NCBI GenBank assembly: GCA_022578965.1
Contig: MU400714.1
Location: forward strand, 1 to 64,000
Origin: Xylaria sp. FL1777
Lineage: Eukaryota > Ascomycota > Sordariomycetes > Xylariales > Xylariaceae
Length of the DNA: 64,000 nt
Reading direction: 5' to 3'
The notes beneath the pieces are model-generated. The model had not been told where the DNA came from and did no database searches. It worked only from the letters and a program-made list of their open reading frames with translations. Below are positions 1 through 10,020 of the stretch, piece by piece. Position 1 is the stretch's first letter. Every line of letters starts with the position of its first letter. The translations under genes were made by a program, and so were the position numbers.

Positions 1-126
1 GAATAAAAAACATGTTAAAAATAGTATTAAAAACAATAAAAAACAAGCTTTAAAACAAAGGTAAAACCATTAATTTCCATGGAATATTCAATGAAAAAAA
101 CTAATTTTAAATATTGGTTTTACTTT

Positions 127-152
127 TAGTACTTAGTATATACTAAGTACTA
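127..152. repeat. Perfect 26-bp palindrome
   Basis: Each half reads tagtacttagtat and the whole equals its own reverse complement. It lies inside the hAT-like element end, next to the 51-bp repeats, and could form a hairpin or serve as a paired transposase-binding site. The function is inferred. Confidence 0.85.
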
Positions 153-157
153 AGAAG

Positions 158-259
158 TACTAGTTAGTTTTAGTACATACTAATTTAGTATTAGTCCGTA
201 AAAAAAAATACTAGTTAGTTTTAGTACATACTAATTTAGTATTAGTCCGTAAAAAAAAA
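158..259. repeat. 51-bp tandem repeat, two near-identical copies
   Basis: Units at 158-208 and 209-259 each begin tactagttagttttagtac and end in a run of A after ttagtccgt. A third, diverged unit starts at 260. These are subterminal repeats of the hAT-like element. They are not CRISPR-like, because there are no variable spacers. Confidence 0.8.
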
Positions 260-540
260 TACTAGTTAGTATTTAGTCCGGACTAACTAGTATTAGTCCA
301 TGGAAAAAAATACTAATTTAGTATTAGTACTTAGTCCGGACTAACTAGTCCGGACTAATTACCAACCCTGATTATAGCTTAGCTAAAGCAACTTGTTTAA
401 AAATAAGATTTATTTTTATAAATTAAAGTAAAAATATTATATAAAAGTTTAAAATAGCTAAAAAACTTTAATATAGCTAAAAAATAATATAGTTTTTAGT
501 AATTATTAAAGCAAAGTTTTATTTATATAAAAAAAAAGTA

Positions 541-665
541 AAAGCTATAATAAAAATTCTAGTTATACTAATTATTAAAATTTATGCTTTATTTAAAATT
601 AATGCTGCTTTTTTTTACTTTAAAAATATATAAGCTACAATAAAAATTCTAGTTATAGTAATTTT
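541..665. repeat. About 90-bp tandem repeat, 1.4 copies
   Basis: The phrase aagctataataaaaattcta at about 542 recurs, slightly diverged, 90 bp later at about 632. It is the same family as the repeat at 1361-1600, which lies 0.7 kb away in the same orientation. No function is evident; it could be satellite-like or part of an untranslated region of an old element. Confidence 0.6.
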
Positions 666-1360
666 TTTTGTTTTTATTATTAAATATTTATAAATATATT
701 TATAAATGTACTAATAAAATTAAAAGCTATAAAATAAAATCTAAAATAAGTATTAAAAATAAATTAAGCACTAAAAAATCTTATTGTTTATTTTATTAAA
801 AATAATGCAAGCAAAAATGTTTTAAATCATAAAAATGTTTTAAATAAAATAAAACATTAAATCTTTTTATTATTAAAATAGTTTTTTTTATTAAAGCTAT
901 AACTATTTATAAAGCTTTTAAAAAATTTACGCTAATTTTAAACTTTTTTTTTATAAATGTTAAATTAATAGCAAGTTTAATAATTTAAGCATAATATTAT
1001 ATATTATAAGCAATATTTTTTTAAGCTTTATTATTAAACATTTTACTAAAAAATAATATAGCTAAAATATTTATATTATTATTAAAAATAAAAATGTTTA
1101 TAGCTTAAAAAGCTACTATAATAATAAAAGTACTAATAATTATTTTAATAAAAGTATAGCTAAAAGTAATAATATTTTTATTATTTTTTTAAAGCATTAG
1201 CATTATAGTTATAATTTTAGCTTTTTTTATAATAAAACGTTTATTAAAAGTTTTAATGTTATTATTTAAGCTATTATTTTTATTATTATTAAAAAAGTTT
1301 AATAAAGCAAAAATAATTAATATAATATATTTATAGCTTTATGTTTTAATATTAAGTATT

Positions 1361-1600
1361 TAATTATTAAAACTTATGCTTTATTTAAAACTAATGCTAT
1401 GTTTTTTACTTTAAAAATCTATAAGCTATAATAAAAATTCTAATTATGCTAATTATTAAAATTTGCGCTTTATTTAAAACTAATGCTGCTTTTTTTGCTT
1501 TAAAAATATAAAAGCTATAATAAAAATTCTAGTTATACTAGTTTTTAAAACTTGCGCTTTATTTAAAACTAATGTTACTTTTTTTTATTATATATTATAT
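1361..1600. repeat. 89-bp tandem repeat, about 2.7 copies
   Basis: Units begin with taattattaaaa at 1361 and 1450, and with the variant tagtttttaaaa at 1539, giving a period of 89 bp. Each unit contains the phrases gctttatttaaaactaatg and aaaaattcta. It is the same family as the pair at 541-665. The copies differ mainly by C/T and G/A, as expected from RIP-like decay. Confidence 0.7.
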
Positions 1601-2099
1601 TTTTACTTTTTAAACCTTTAAATTGTTTATATGTTTTAAATTGTTTTAAAATTTTAATTTTATATGCTTGTTTATAATTAATTAAAGCGCTTAAAATTAT
1701 AAAATATATAATTAACCTTTTTTAAAAAAACTAACTATATTAAACTATTACGTTTTTTTTTCTTTTTATTTTTAATTTTTAATTTTATTGTTTTACTTTA
1801 TTTTATTTATTATAACATTAATATAAGGTTTTTTTTTATTACTTTATAATATAAAAAACCTTTAGCTATAATATTATTATAATATTTTTTAATGTTATAT
1901 TATTTAAGCTTAAAAATTAATAAAATTATAATTATATATAAAACTCTTAATTATTAAAATAAGCAAGCTAGTTAATTAAAAGTTCAAAAGCATATATTAT
2001 TAATATAAAGCAAAGTTTGCTTTACCTCTAGGAGGTTTACTAGTAAATTAAGTAGTAAATACCCAAAGTTAAAGCTAATTTAGCTCACCCCTAATGTTG

Positions 2100-2185
2100 C
2101 AATATCTGCTGACATATCCTTCCATTCTGACAAGACCTACTCCAATTAGCTAGTTAGCCCATTTAGCCACCCTACTCTACTTCAA
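2100..2185 (-). mobile_element. Fragment of the 305-bp LTR family, little mutated
   Basis: Read on the minus strand from 2185, the sequence starts ttgaagtagagtagggtggc. It matches the LTR start at 16468 (ttaaagtaaagtagagtggc) almost base for base, and the next 30 bases (gctaactagct and around) also match. The differences are nearly all G here against A there, so this copy seems closest to the unmutated state. Similarity fades within about 80 bp. It sits at the left edge of the balanced island, pointing outward, mirrored by the LTR at 16468 near the right edge. Confidence 0.6.
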
Positions 2186-2255
2186 TACTTACTTACTTGG
2201 CTGCCGCTCGTAGCATCTTATGCACGAAAGACCCAGTAGATAGGTCATGGAGTTT

Positions 2256-3665
2256 CTACACCTCCTTGACCGGACCCTCGAAATGTCGGTGTGCTTGCCC
2301 CCAGTACCAGGCAACGCTGAACAGTAATGTTGTCCCAAAGACCAAAATACTCTCATTAAAGCCCTCTAGACTTAGATTCAGACTTTAGGGCCAAAACGAC
2401 CAGAAAAAGAAGAGAGAAGCATACATGCAAGCAATAGTATTATTCATCTTGCTGAGGGGCTCCAGAATCCTCCACGGCCCCCATTGCATAGTACCCGACC
2501 ACACTTCATCTCTACTGACCCCACGACGACTAGTGTTCGTACAGCGACGCCACAAGAGCAGACCACATACAAGAAGATAGGATGAGAAGAGGGCTGCGAT
2601 GACCAGTGATAACAGGGCGTCGAGGGCCACGCTTGACGCGAGTACAATTAGAGAGAGAGTGACGGTGGTCCCAGTTGTGGCGATGATGGTATTCGTGGGC
2701 AACGCATTCTTGTTAAGTTAGACAAACTTGCAGTTAGATAATTGATCTAGCAGCGGGCCGAAACAAAACGCGCAGAGGGGGGATGTATTACCTTCACCAG
2801 ATACCGGCTCAGGGGGACGCCTCTGTCCCGCGTGAATAACTAAAGCATCCGCGAAGCAGCTGCATAAAGTCCGACGGTGCTCGCGACCGATAAGACGAGA
2901 ATCTCTTCAGACATGTGTACTGCACAATCGGCACCTATGAGGGTTGATGCGACAGTCGGTAGCCCTACGAAGAAAGCTACACCTTTCGACGGCCAGCCGT
3001 TGTCATTTGTACACCAGGGGAACTGGGATGACGAAGAAGCCGGCTAGGTGCAAGATAACTATCAGGCCCTCGATCTTGGCTAGTGTCCGATCTGTTGTAA
3101 TGTTGAGCGTAGCTGTGAAGAATGTGATGGCCCATATTATAAGGATAGTATGCCATTGGCGTACCACGTAGGAGAGGTTTGTTAAGACGATGATACCCTG
3201 AACTATAGTAGCTGTTATGTAGCTTGCTGTTAGCGCTGAGGCCTGCTACGCTAGGGTGGTAAGCTAGGCCGTGAGGTATGTAAAAAAGCCAGCGCAAGAT
3301 TCCGGGGCTATTATGGCAACCCAGTAATCTGAGTTGTGAGTTAGCTTGAGGTCCGTTTGTGAGGGGGGGAGATGAGAGGCTTACACTGTTCCCCAGCAGT
3401 CGGGGCAGCCGAGGCAAGCTCTGCCATAGTTGCGGTAACCGATATGGTACCAATCCAGCTGACAATAAAAGCTTAGATAACTCCAGAAGGGCCACCAATA
3501 AGTAGTGTAGGGGGAGTGATCGCTAGTGTTCCTTGCTACGAGCTCGGGGTCGAGCAAGATAGTCCAAGGATAGACATGAACCCAAAGCTCCGATTGAGCA
3601 ACGGACGCTTGCTAAGACGCCTTAAGGTGAAATAATCCCGAATTTGTGCCGGTTGTCTGCCTTTT
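2256..3665 (-). pseudogene. Decayed amino-acid/choline (APC superfamily) permease gene
   Basis: Translating the minus strand piecewise recovers a fungal amino acid/choline transporter from N to C terminus: RRLSKRPLLNRSFGFMS (about 3640-3575), GGPSG...MAELASAAPTAG (about 3500-3395), APESCAGFF and ITTDRTLAKIEGL (about 3320-3060), FFVGLPTVASTLIGADCA and HMSEE (about 2975-2910), VASTVGLYAAASRML (2885-2843), then WGPWR and FFFWSFWP, ending FEGPVKEV plus stop at 2256-2258. In-frame stops sit at 3536, 3474, 3264, 3246, about 3013, 2840 and 2385. Several are TGG to TAG or CAA to TAA changes, as RIP makes. Two internal segments are missing: about 20 residues before the FFVGLPT block and about 70 after HMSEE. 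An intron remnant (GTAATA to AAG) lies at 2709-2791. The intact family imports amino acids, choline or GABA at the plasma membrane. The family call is firm; the substrate is unknown. Confidence 0.85.
2709..2791 (-). other. Intron remnant in the permease pseudogene
   Basis: On the minus strand it begins GTAATA at 2791 and ends CAAG at 2709, with ctaact/ctaac branch-like sequences near its 3' end. Removing it joins SRYLVK to NALPTNTIIAT, the spacing expected between these permease segments. The 83-bp size fits a fungal intron. Confidence 0.65.
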
Positions 3666-5150
3666 CCTCAGAGCTGGGCTCAAAGCGAAGGCCCTGCGAA
3701 TTTAGCCCAATGCTTTCGGTTGTCATTATAGGTCAGCACGATCACAGTGTCGTGCATGCTAAGCTGTGGTACTCTGGTGAGGATTCAAGAAGCAACAACA
3801 GGTAAAAGTCTGCTTAATTAGAGATCCTAGGGAGCAATATTTAACTCAGAGGCCGCAACTAAGAATAGGCCTGAAAGGCTGTAGGAGTTACTCTTCGAAT
3901 GAGCAAGTCGCAATAGCCGTATAGATGTTACTTTGGCCCCCAAGTGTCCAGGTGATAGTGTTAACCGTAGGAGGACATTGTACTTATCTCTGCTCTTGTA
4001 ACACATATTACACTAGGACACAACACGATATATCCAACACCATTTAGCGTTTGAGTCGTTTTGGAGAACAAATAGCTTAACCGGCTAGCACACTGCTAGT
4101 TGTTGCGTCTGCCGGCGCAAGACTCAGAAGCCGACATCATTGGAAAATCACACAATGAAAAATCCATGTTGAACAATACAGCTGACAATTTCGCCTACAT
4201 TACACCAACTGTCCAGGGATTGCCCTTTAGCCGGCATATAATATCGCACGACTTTTCGCGCTTCTATTCTATTAACCCTAGTTCTGTATTTTTATGTTTA
4301 CAATAGTGTATGCTTCCATAAAGTCTTCGTAAATGTCTAAAGCCCAAATTTATTTAGGCAGCCGAAACTCTCGATTGAGCGGTGTGCCTTACCTAGCCCC
4401 CACCTCTCTCCCTTTCTCAAGAATTGGCACTGGTTGAAGACAAACACATGAGCCAAGGACTAGGCCTATACTCTTATGTTCCCCCGTGCCCTAGGTAAGG
4501 ATCGCATGTAGTCTGAAGGCTTCCGAGTTGATAGAGGGAGAAGAGGTAGAGGTACCTGTTATACCTCTGCGATAGTACCATCAACTACAACAGGCCTTTC
4601 AAGAGCAAGACTTTGCGTCTATGGTAGGTAAAAAGGGCTTCATCTTTTGGTACACAGATGCTCCCTGGCCTGGCTATTATCGGGTTCAAGGAACAACACG
4701 CATATAGCATTTATTCGACACCCAGACGTTGGATTGGATTGCGTTCGGCTCTTTCATTTTCGTGTCGGGATATGCGACAATAAGGATGACCAAACCAGTG
4801 AGGGCCAGGGCATCGGACTAACACCTTGCATTTTGCCCACTTAATTACCCAAAACAGGTATGGTTCTAACGGGGGAAGTAGTTTTTTTTTTTTTCTGTGC
4901 ACTGCCAATGTAGTACAAAATGGGCAGCTTGCCATCTAAACCCGGTAAAGTATGGTCGGGGAGGAAAACATGTATCATACAGCTTATTTGTAGCCTGCGG
5001 CTCGCCCGTTTCCGAATGAGAGTTCATGCGCAGTAGTTTAGTAAACGTAGGGTCTACCGGCAAGTGATACTGTACGTCCGTTATATATCGCACGGTGCTT
5101 GATCGGCTCTCGCCGGTTTAACTAGGATCTTGCTCCGACTCTACGTACTG
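3666..5150. other. Balanced-composition stretch, nothing recognised
   Basis: Only short frames interrupted by stops are present. One plus-strand stretch at about 4639-4820 (FDTQTLDWIAFGSF then FIFVSGYATIRM) reads like the end of a membrane protein, but it contains a TAG and I cannot place it in a family. It may be the remnant of a further gene. A run of T at 4881-4894 is the only simple-sequence feature. Confidence 0.4.
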
Positions 5151-5351
5151 TACGAAAGTCCCGGCAGAAAGTTCTAATCATCCTTGGCAACTGGCAATCT
5201 GTAGCAGTTAGTAGCAGTCCGTTAAAAAAATTTCGCACTTGGTACGGGCCGCTTCCACTTGGTAAATAATCTGCGCGTTTAAAAAACGCTAAAGATTTTG
5301 CACTGTTTATTAGCCTAGCAATGATTAGAACTTTCTGCCGAGACCTTCGTA
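5151..5351. mobile_element. Small TA-flanked MITE (Tc1/mariner/pogo type)
   Basis: Terminal inverted repeats of about 30 bp lie at 5151-5181 and 5321-5351. Twenty bases are perfectly inverted (cggcagaaagttctaatcat at 5162-5181), and the outer part matches with two mismatches (tacgaaRgtcYcgg). A TA dinucleotide flanks both outer ends, so the element proper is about 5153-5349 (197 bp). The interior is too short to code. TA duplication and about 30-bp TIRs fit a non-autonomous Tc1/mariner/pogo (Fot1-like) element; the family call is an inference. It is little mutated compared with the elements on the right. Confidence 0.75.
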
Positions 5352-7850
5352 GTATATAGTATTGATCGCACCTATATGTCTTGCTAAGCCTAAATCTTCT
5401 ACAGGGGTATATATTTAATCCAGATCTTTAAAAGGTGTAACTTCTGAGGGGAAACAGCTAAAAAGAAAAAAAGAAATGTATTTTTACTCCTTATTAAATA
5501 TGCAAAGTATCACATAAAGAAAAACAAACATCATTATATCCATGGCTATTTTAAATAACCGTTCTTATAATTTTACCAATCCTGGTTTAGTTAAACAACT
5601 CAAATAACACAAGTACTCGCGTTGCGCGATCCACAAGAAGTTTTCCCGTAAGTCACCAAAAGTCCACAGGTTAGCATGTCTGAAATAAGTGTAGCACTCT
5701 ACACTTAACTTAATGATTAAGTGACAACGTAAAGATGGAAGTTTGTAGGAAGAGATATTGCAGGAAAAAAGAGAGAAGGGGGCTAGTACTAATCTTTGTA
5801 AAACTAGGCCGTGTTTTTACCGATGAGAATCAATCACCCGAGTTTAAAAGTTCAAGCCACACATAGTCTGGCCTTCGCATGAGGTACATTAATTTGCAAT
5901 CTCGACTAGGTACTCAACTCCGACGGCTAATGACATTGTTAGAACCTTCTACACGAGCACAAATCTGCATTGGCAAGAATGGTTGGACCAATACGTCTTC
6001 AGCGAAATTCCCAATGGCTCTTCTTACGCCTCATGTCACGTCAGAAGCCGTTCTTTAGCCGTTTAGGCAGTCGCCAACCGTTTCTACTGAGGGGGAACAC
6101 CGTGCCGTCATCACGGTGAAGGTATTAGGGGCTTAGGCAAGCATGTAAACGACCTATCTAGGCAGCGCCCCGTCTGATTTGCCATCTACACTGAGAAGAC
6201 GAGCAATTCTGAGCCCTGTCCACGTGCTGGTGGGATCAGAAGGTCCTTCAAGAGCACTGGAATGGTCGGTGTCACTTGTAGCGGTAGATACGCGATCGTC
6301 GCTGTGGCTGGAACATGTGTCGTTGGGGCATAGCATCATGCAACGTCAAGAACTAGTCATTGACCTTGTCCTCTTTGTTATACTTGCGTTTGAGAGGCGG
6401 TTCATGTCTTGAAGGTAGCTAAGCACTGCCTCCATGTTGGAGTGAGACCTGCAGCACTAAATTACGGCACTAGACCGTAGAGAAGCGTGAGTATGCGAGT
6501 GTTTGAGCGGATAATGTTTGAACAGACCGTACTTTTATCGCAACGAGGTTGTAAGGGCGATTATTGTAACGTAATTGAAAAGCAGGGGGCACAAGAAAAC
6601 AGGAAGGACGCTAAAAAATACGGGAGGTCAAACGGGAGCACACTATTTTTAGCCCCTACCCTCATGCTTTTTTTTATTATTCTCCTAGATTTCCAACCGT
6701 AACATTTGTTCTAAAGCTCTCCAATTTATGAACCTTCTGTTAATCCCCCCCCCTTGGATAAACCGAGGTCATGATGCGCTGCGAGACTGCTCATCCTGCG
6801 ACGATCTATTCTACGACGACTACTATTGTAGTCCCTACTTAACGCTAAAGAGATTGAGACATTTGACTATTAGTAGCATTGAAGCGTTGCTACAATGAGA
6901 TAGCCTGTTAATACATTAAGAGAAGTGGCAAATGCGGGCTCGACGGTTAGGAAGGTCTACGTTTCTTGAGATTAAGGTTGAGGCATGGAGAGGGTTCGGA
7001 AACAGGGCCGGCACAAGCGATGGCAGAAAAAGGCGCATTGGGAGTAATAGACTTGTTACTAACAGAGACACTTGCAATATCATCAATGACATGTTTACAT
7101 TGTAAAAGCTGAAGTTCTTTATTATTAGTGCCAAGAATGCCCTGCGTATACTGCACGAGGTGCAACAATAGACGTCCTTAGCATAACCTTAACGCTGTTG
7201 AACTAGAAATGGAGGGAAGGAGCAGGAGAACAACCAGTATAGATAATACAGGAATCTTAGAAAGAGATGGAAAGCAAAAAGAAGAATATGTCATAATAAT
7301 AGAGGTAAGGAATATGGAAGAGAACATGAGAAGGAAATATTATAAGGGCACAACAAATTAGAATGAGAACATACTAATGCTTATGATTATATACCTCGTC
7401 CTTAAGTCCACCATGTAACGGGGCCACAAGATGATTTAGACAGTTCGGGTAGTCGTGATTCTGGAGATTTAGCAACTCGCGAGCCAAGTACTCAACAAAG
7501 CAGGACACGTTGCCCGCAAACCCTCAATAGTGGTACGATGCGTCACCCATATTGCCGGTATCCCAATCGCCTCATCCGCTTCAATCGTCCGGTTTATCTC
7601 GTGCACTTCATCTTTATTGTCCATCTCGTCCGTATCAAGCCTTCCCGTCAGCCGTTAGATCTCCGACAGCCCTAAACCCACCATGGATCTCGCTCCCATT
7701 GTCCCCGTCGCCAGGAGTAACCCGTGCATCACGACAATCATCGCGTTTCCTTCTTTCCTAATTCCCTACCGCGGACGTAAAGCACATCCGAGACTTCTTG
7801 ACTACAAATAAGATCGCCTTCAAAGACGTCAAGATGTTTCACGTAGAAGG
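5352..7850. other. Mixed-composition stretch, nothing recognised
   Basis: Several short open frames occur, for example plus 6487-6702, plus 7209-7359 (A-rich) and plus 7552-7761 (Ser/Pro-rich), but none shows a domain, a splice pattern or a family resemblance I trust. Around 5400-5600 the DNA is somewhat AT-rich. It could be intergenic sequence plus decayed genes. Confidence 0.35.
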
Positions 7851-8007
7851 TGATAGTGTTCGGGATGGCGATCGACTTGGTTTGGGGTCCTGCAGGCCTA
7901 GATGGAGGCAACAATGGGAATCGCGGCGACGACGAGAGGGATAACGAGGATACGACGGCAAGCTCGGGGCCACATATGACTTTGATCTTCGGACGTATAA
8001 GTGAATT

Positions 8008-8266
8008 ATGGACTTCAAACCCGATCCACAGCGCAAGTCGAAATCTCGCAGGAGAAAGAGAGTAATGAGAAGGCCGTGGCTTCAAGACGAGGATGTGAGG
8101 CTAGCGGAGATGGTACATGATGATGACTCATGGAAAGAGATTGGGAAAAGTCTGTCGTGGTCGTGCATCGTGGGAGGGTATAAAGTGCCGACCTATTGCC
8201 AAAGCAGTGTTAATGCATCTATATCGTCTAACAGGTAACTGCCTATGTGACATAACATGGGATTAG
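8008..8266 (+). pseudogene. Myb/SANT-like DNA-binding fragment with a frameshift
   Basis: From ATG at 8008 the frame reads a basic stretch (KSKSRRRKR, a possible nuclear localisation signal). It is followed by RRPWLQDEDVRLAEMV and SWKEIGKSLS, which has the spacing of the first two helices of a Myb/SANT domain (a W, acidic residues, then W-x-x-I). After about 8156 the natural continuation (GRASWEGIKCR, then AKAVLMHLYRL) lies one frame over, so a single-base shift breaks the gene. The shifted frame stops at 8264-8266. Members bind DNA or chromatin in the nucleus. The domain call rests on pattern only, and the start is uncertain because a longer upstream exon may exist. An unrecognised intron could mimic the shift. 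Confidence 0.4.
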
Positions 8267-8592
8267 GAACGATATGTTACTACATCATAGTTTAGCTGAC
8301 TTCGATCAATCCCATGCATGTGTGCTAACTAGGAGAGAAGTCCAACAGGGGTTGACATAACCGGGGTTAATATGATCAAGGACGATGAGGCTGCCGATTA
8401 ACCACCCCTGGATTGTATGGCCTACTGTAGACTTACATAGCAACCCTGTTGGCGATGGCAACAGGAGTAGGAGTGATACGCTTCAATGGTATTTCTATCG
8501 CGAAGTTGCTTCTGGTCCTGGTTTGTTCGATATTTGAAGCATGAAAAGCTTCGATCTAGGAGAATATTAGCCGTACTTCTCACATGCTCTGT

Positions 8593-9473
8593 CTACTGAG
8601 GAGAGCAATAACTTGCTGGGCGATGCGATGGGGGTAAGGGGAATCTATCGAGAATGTCTCCAAAGTTGTCGGCATTGTCATTTGTACAATGCACCGGGGG
8701 TAGGGGAAATTCATTGAGAATATCTTGAAAGCTGGCACCATTGCCATATGTATGGCAGGCCTCACTAGGACAAGTGTTCCTTTCATCATTAAAAAGATTG
8801 ATATAATTGGCCACCGGAGAGGATCTGGGTAGCAGTGATGGTTGTAGTAGCGAAGGCTGAAACAGATAGCCAGCCAGCGGAGCGGGGTTTATACGTTCAT
8901 TTCTTTGACCAGTTGCCGAATCCTGGTCGTCAACACTCTGGGCACACGCACACAGGAGTCAGGCTTTACCGATAGCAGTCAGGTGAGGGGGGAAAACGTA
9001 CAGGAATCTGGGAGAGTGGAAAGGGTAGATATTCTTCTATTATCAAATTAGCAAATCTGCCAGTGTCGTCATAGTCGTGGCCAGGGATTTGAGGCACAGA
9101 TCCTGCCGCCGGCAGGTCCTCGCCCTCTATCCCTTCACGCCTATGGCTAATTGGTTGGGCCACATGTGCTTCTGTGGGAACGCTCTCATCGCCCTCGTCG
9201 CTGTCATAACCGACAAGCTGTCGATGGGGGGTAAAGGGGGCGAATGATGTGTCGGTCCCTGGCTGCTGGAAAGTCTCCTAGGTTTTTATTAATGAGCCGA
9301 AGGGCGCATGATATATTAGAACTCACAGTTTCTTGATCTTTTTGACTTGGTAGAGTCCTGAACAACGTGGTAAGATGAGGTATGATATACGTATGCCCCT
9401 TGGGATTAACATCATTAGAAAGAGGTGTGATAGTCTCTGGTGTAATAACTTTTGGCTTGAGATAATGCTTCTT
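8593..9473 (-). CDS. Unrecognised multi-exon gene, 5' end unresolved
   Basis: Three minus-strand exons join in phase without any stop: 9473-9327, 9277-9002 and 8937-8593 (stop TAG at 8593-8595), coding 255 residues. Intron 9278-9326 (49 bp) begins GTGAGT and ends CCTAG; intron 8938-9001 (64 bp) begins GTACGT, contains a CTGAC branch-like site and ends CCCAG. The product has an acidic middle (GYDSDEGDESVPTE), a Pro/Leu-rich stretch and two similar motifs, FQDILNEFPLPP and FGDILDRFPLPP, encoded by a 66-bp duplication. No known domain is apparent, and no signal peptide is visible in this part. A TAG at 9474-9476 forces another exon upstream. A frame at 9504-9827 (basic, AEKKAAARKKI then KIRKRKKTLFRYE) is the likely candidate, possibly preceded by an ATG exon at 10020. 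The clean splicing and absence of RIP-type stops suggest a working gene. Confidence 0.6.
8629..8760 (-). repeat. 66-bp duplication inside the unrecognised gene
   Basis: Two adjacent, diverged 66-bp units (starting near 8629 and 8695 on the plus strand, each beginning gggggta) encode the paired motifs DILDRFPLPP and DILNEFPLPP. The divergence keeps the reading frame and the FPLPP core, which suggests selection on a short linear motif. Confidence 0.6.
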
Positions 9474-9503
9474 CTATATAGCTGTGTTAGTTATAGCTGC
9501 CTA

Positions 9504-10020
9504 TTACATACGGTGAATGGGAGAGGGAGAGAGGGGGGGGTGGGGGGTGAAAAGGAGAGAGGGAAACAGTGACTTGCGATTCTTTGGTAGGACAGAGGCC
9601 ATGGCTTGTCCTCGTTGGTAGTGAAATTCAAACTTGCCGTGGAAATGAGCCACCTGATGAATGTCCACTCCCAGATGCTTCTGTAGGGAGTTCTCGTACC
9701 GGAACAAAGTTTTCTTTCTTTTTCTGATCTTGGGCAGGTGACAATTGATCTTCTTTCGCGCCGCAGCCTTTTTCTCGGCATTTTGGATCTTCACCACGGT
9801 ACCTACGAAGTATAGTAAATAATCCAAGGTATTATCCGGATTAGTAGTGCTTACATCACGCGGGCTAAGCCGTCTAGAATCAACAGAAGGGGTAGTAATG
9901 AACTGTGCTACTGGGTTTGAAGTGGATGACTAGGGTTGAAAAAGATGAAGCAGATTTCTTATGCTCGGGGCCTAATGCTTCGTTTTTCTTGGAGATATTT
10001 ATCCGCTTCCCTTCTCTCAT
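9504..10020 (-). other. Candidate 5' exon(s) of the unrecognised gene
   Basis: An open minus-strand frame (about 9810-9504) reads VKIQNAEKKAAARKKI, KIRKRKKTLFRYE and HQVAHFHGKFEFHYQRG, and looks protein-like and very basic. A short ATG frame at 10020-9880 (MREGKRINISKKNEALG) could precede it: a GTAGCA donor and a CTACTAAT-containing stretch ending TTCGTAG would join the two in phase. The link to the exon ending at 9473 is not resolved. A pyrimidine-rich tract at 9513-9566 with aactaac near 9491 looks like the 3' part of an intron, but no donor joins in phase with this frame. The competing frame would need a GC-AG intron. Confidence 0.35.

Larger units (their letters stand above)
1..370. mobile_element. 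Right end of an hAT-like (probably non-autonomous) element
   Basis: The end at 358-370 reads accaaccctg on the plus strand, so the terminus read inward is CAGGGTTGGTAATTAGTCCG, an hAT-like start. Subterminal DNA carries many short repeats: ctagttag, tagtccggacta palindromes (about 277-290 and 332-358), a perfect 26-bp palindrome at 127-152 and a 51-bp tandem repeat at 158-259. Arrays of subterminal repeats are common in hAT elements. A related complete element lies at 39258-39829 and ends in CAGGGTTAATAATTAATCCG. The left end lies outside the window, so the 8-bp duplication expected next to 371-378 (attatagc) cannot be checked. No coding capacity is visible. The hAT assignment is an inference from the termini and from the 8-bp TSD of the relative. 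Confidence 0.6.
371..2030. other. AT-rich decayed DNA without recognisable genes
   Basis: There is no open frame of note, and the remaining G and C sit mostly in GC, AC and GT dinucleotides. This matches the decayed transposon DNA further right, but I could not align it to any element in this window. It holds the 89-90 bp tandem repeats listed separately. The change to balanced composition occurs around 2020-2080. Confidence 0.7.

Noticed and set aside
158..300. Regular 51-bp repeats resembling a CRISPR array
   Set aside because: The units are contiguous, without unique spacers, in a eukaryotic transposon end.
2977..3498. 173-codon minus-strand frame
   Set aside because: It is a shifted frame over the permease remnant, whose true frame is recognisable by family motifs.
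6154..6412. Overlapping frames on both strands
   Set aside because: Neither translation shows a domain, a splice signal or a credible start context.
8342..8452. Imperfect inverted repeat ccaacaggggttg / caaccctgttgg spanning 111 bp
   Set aside because: The arms are short, differ by an indel, and have no target duplication that I can see; it is probably chance.
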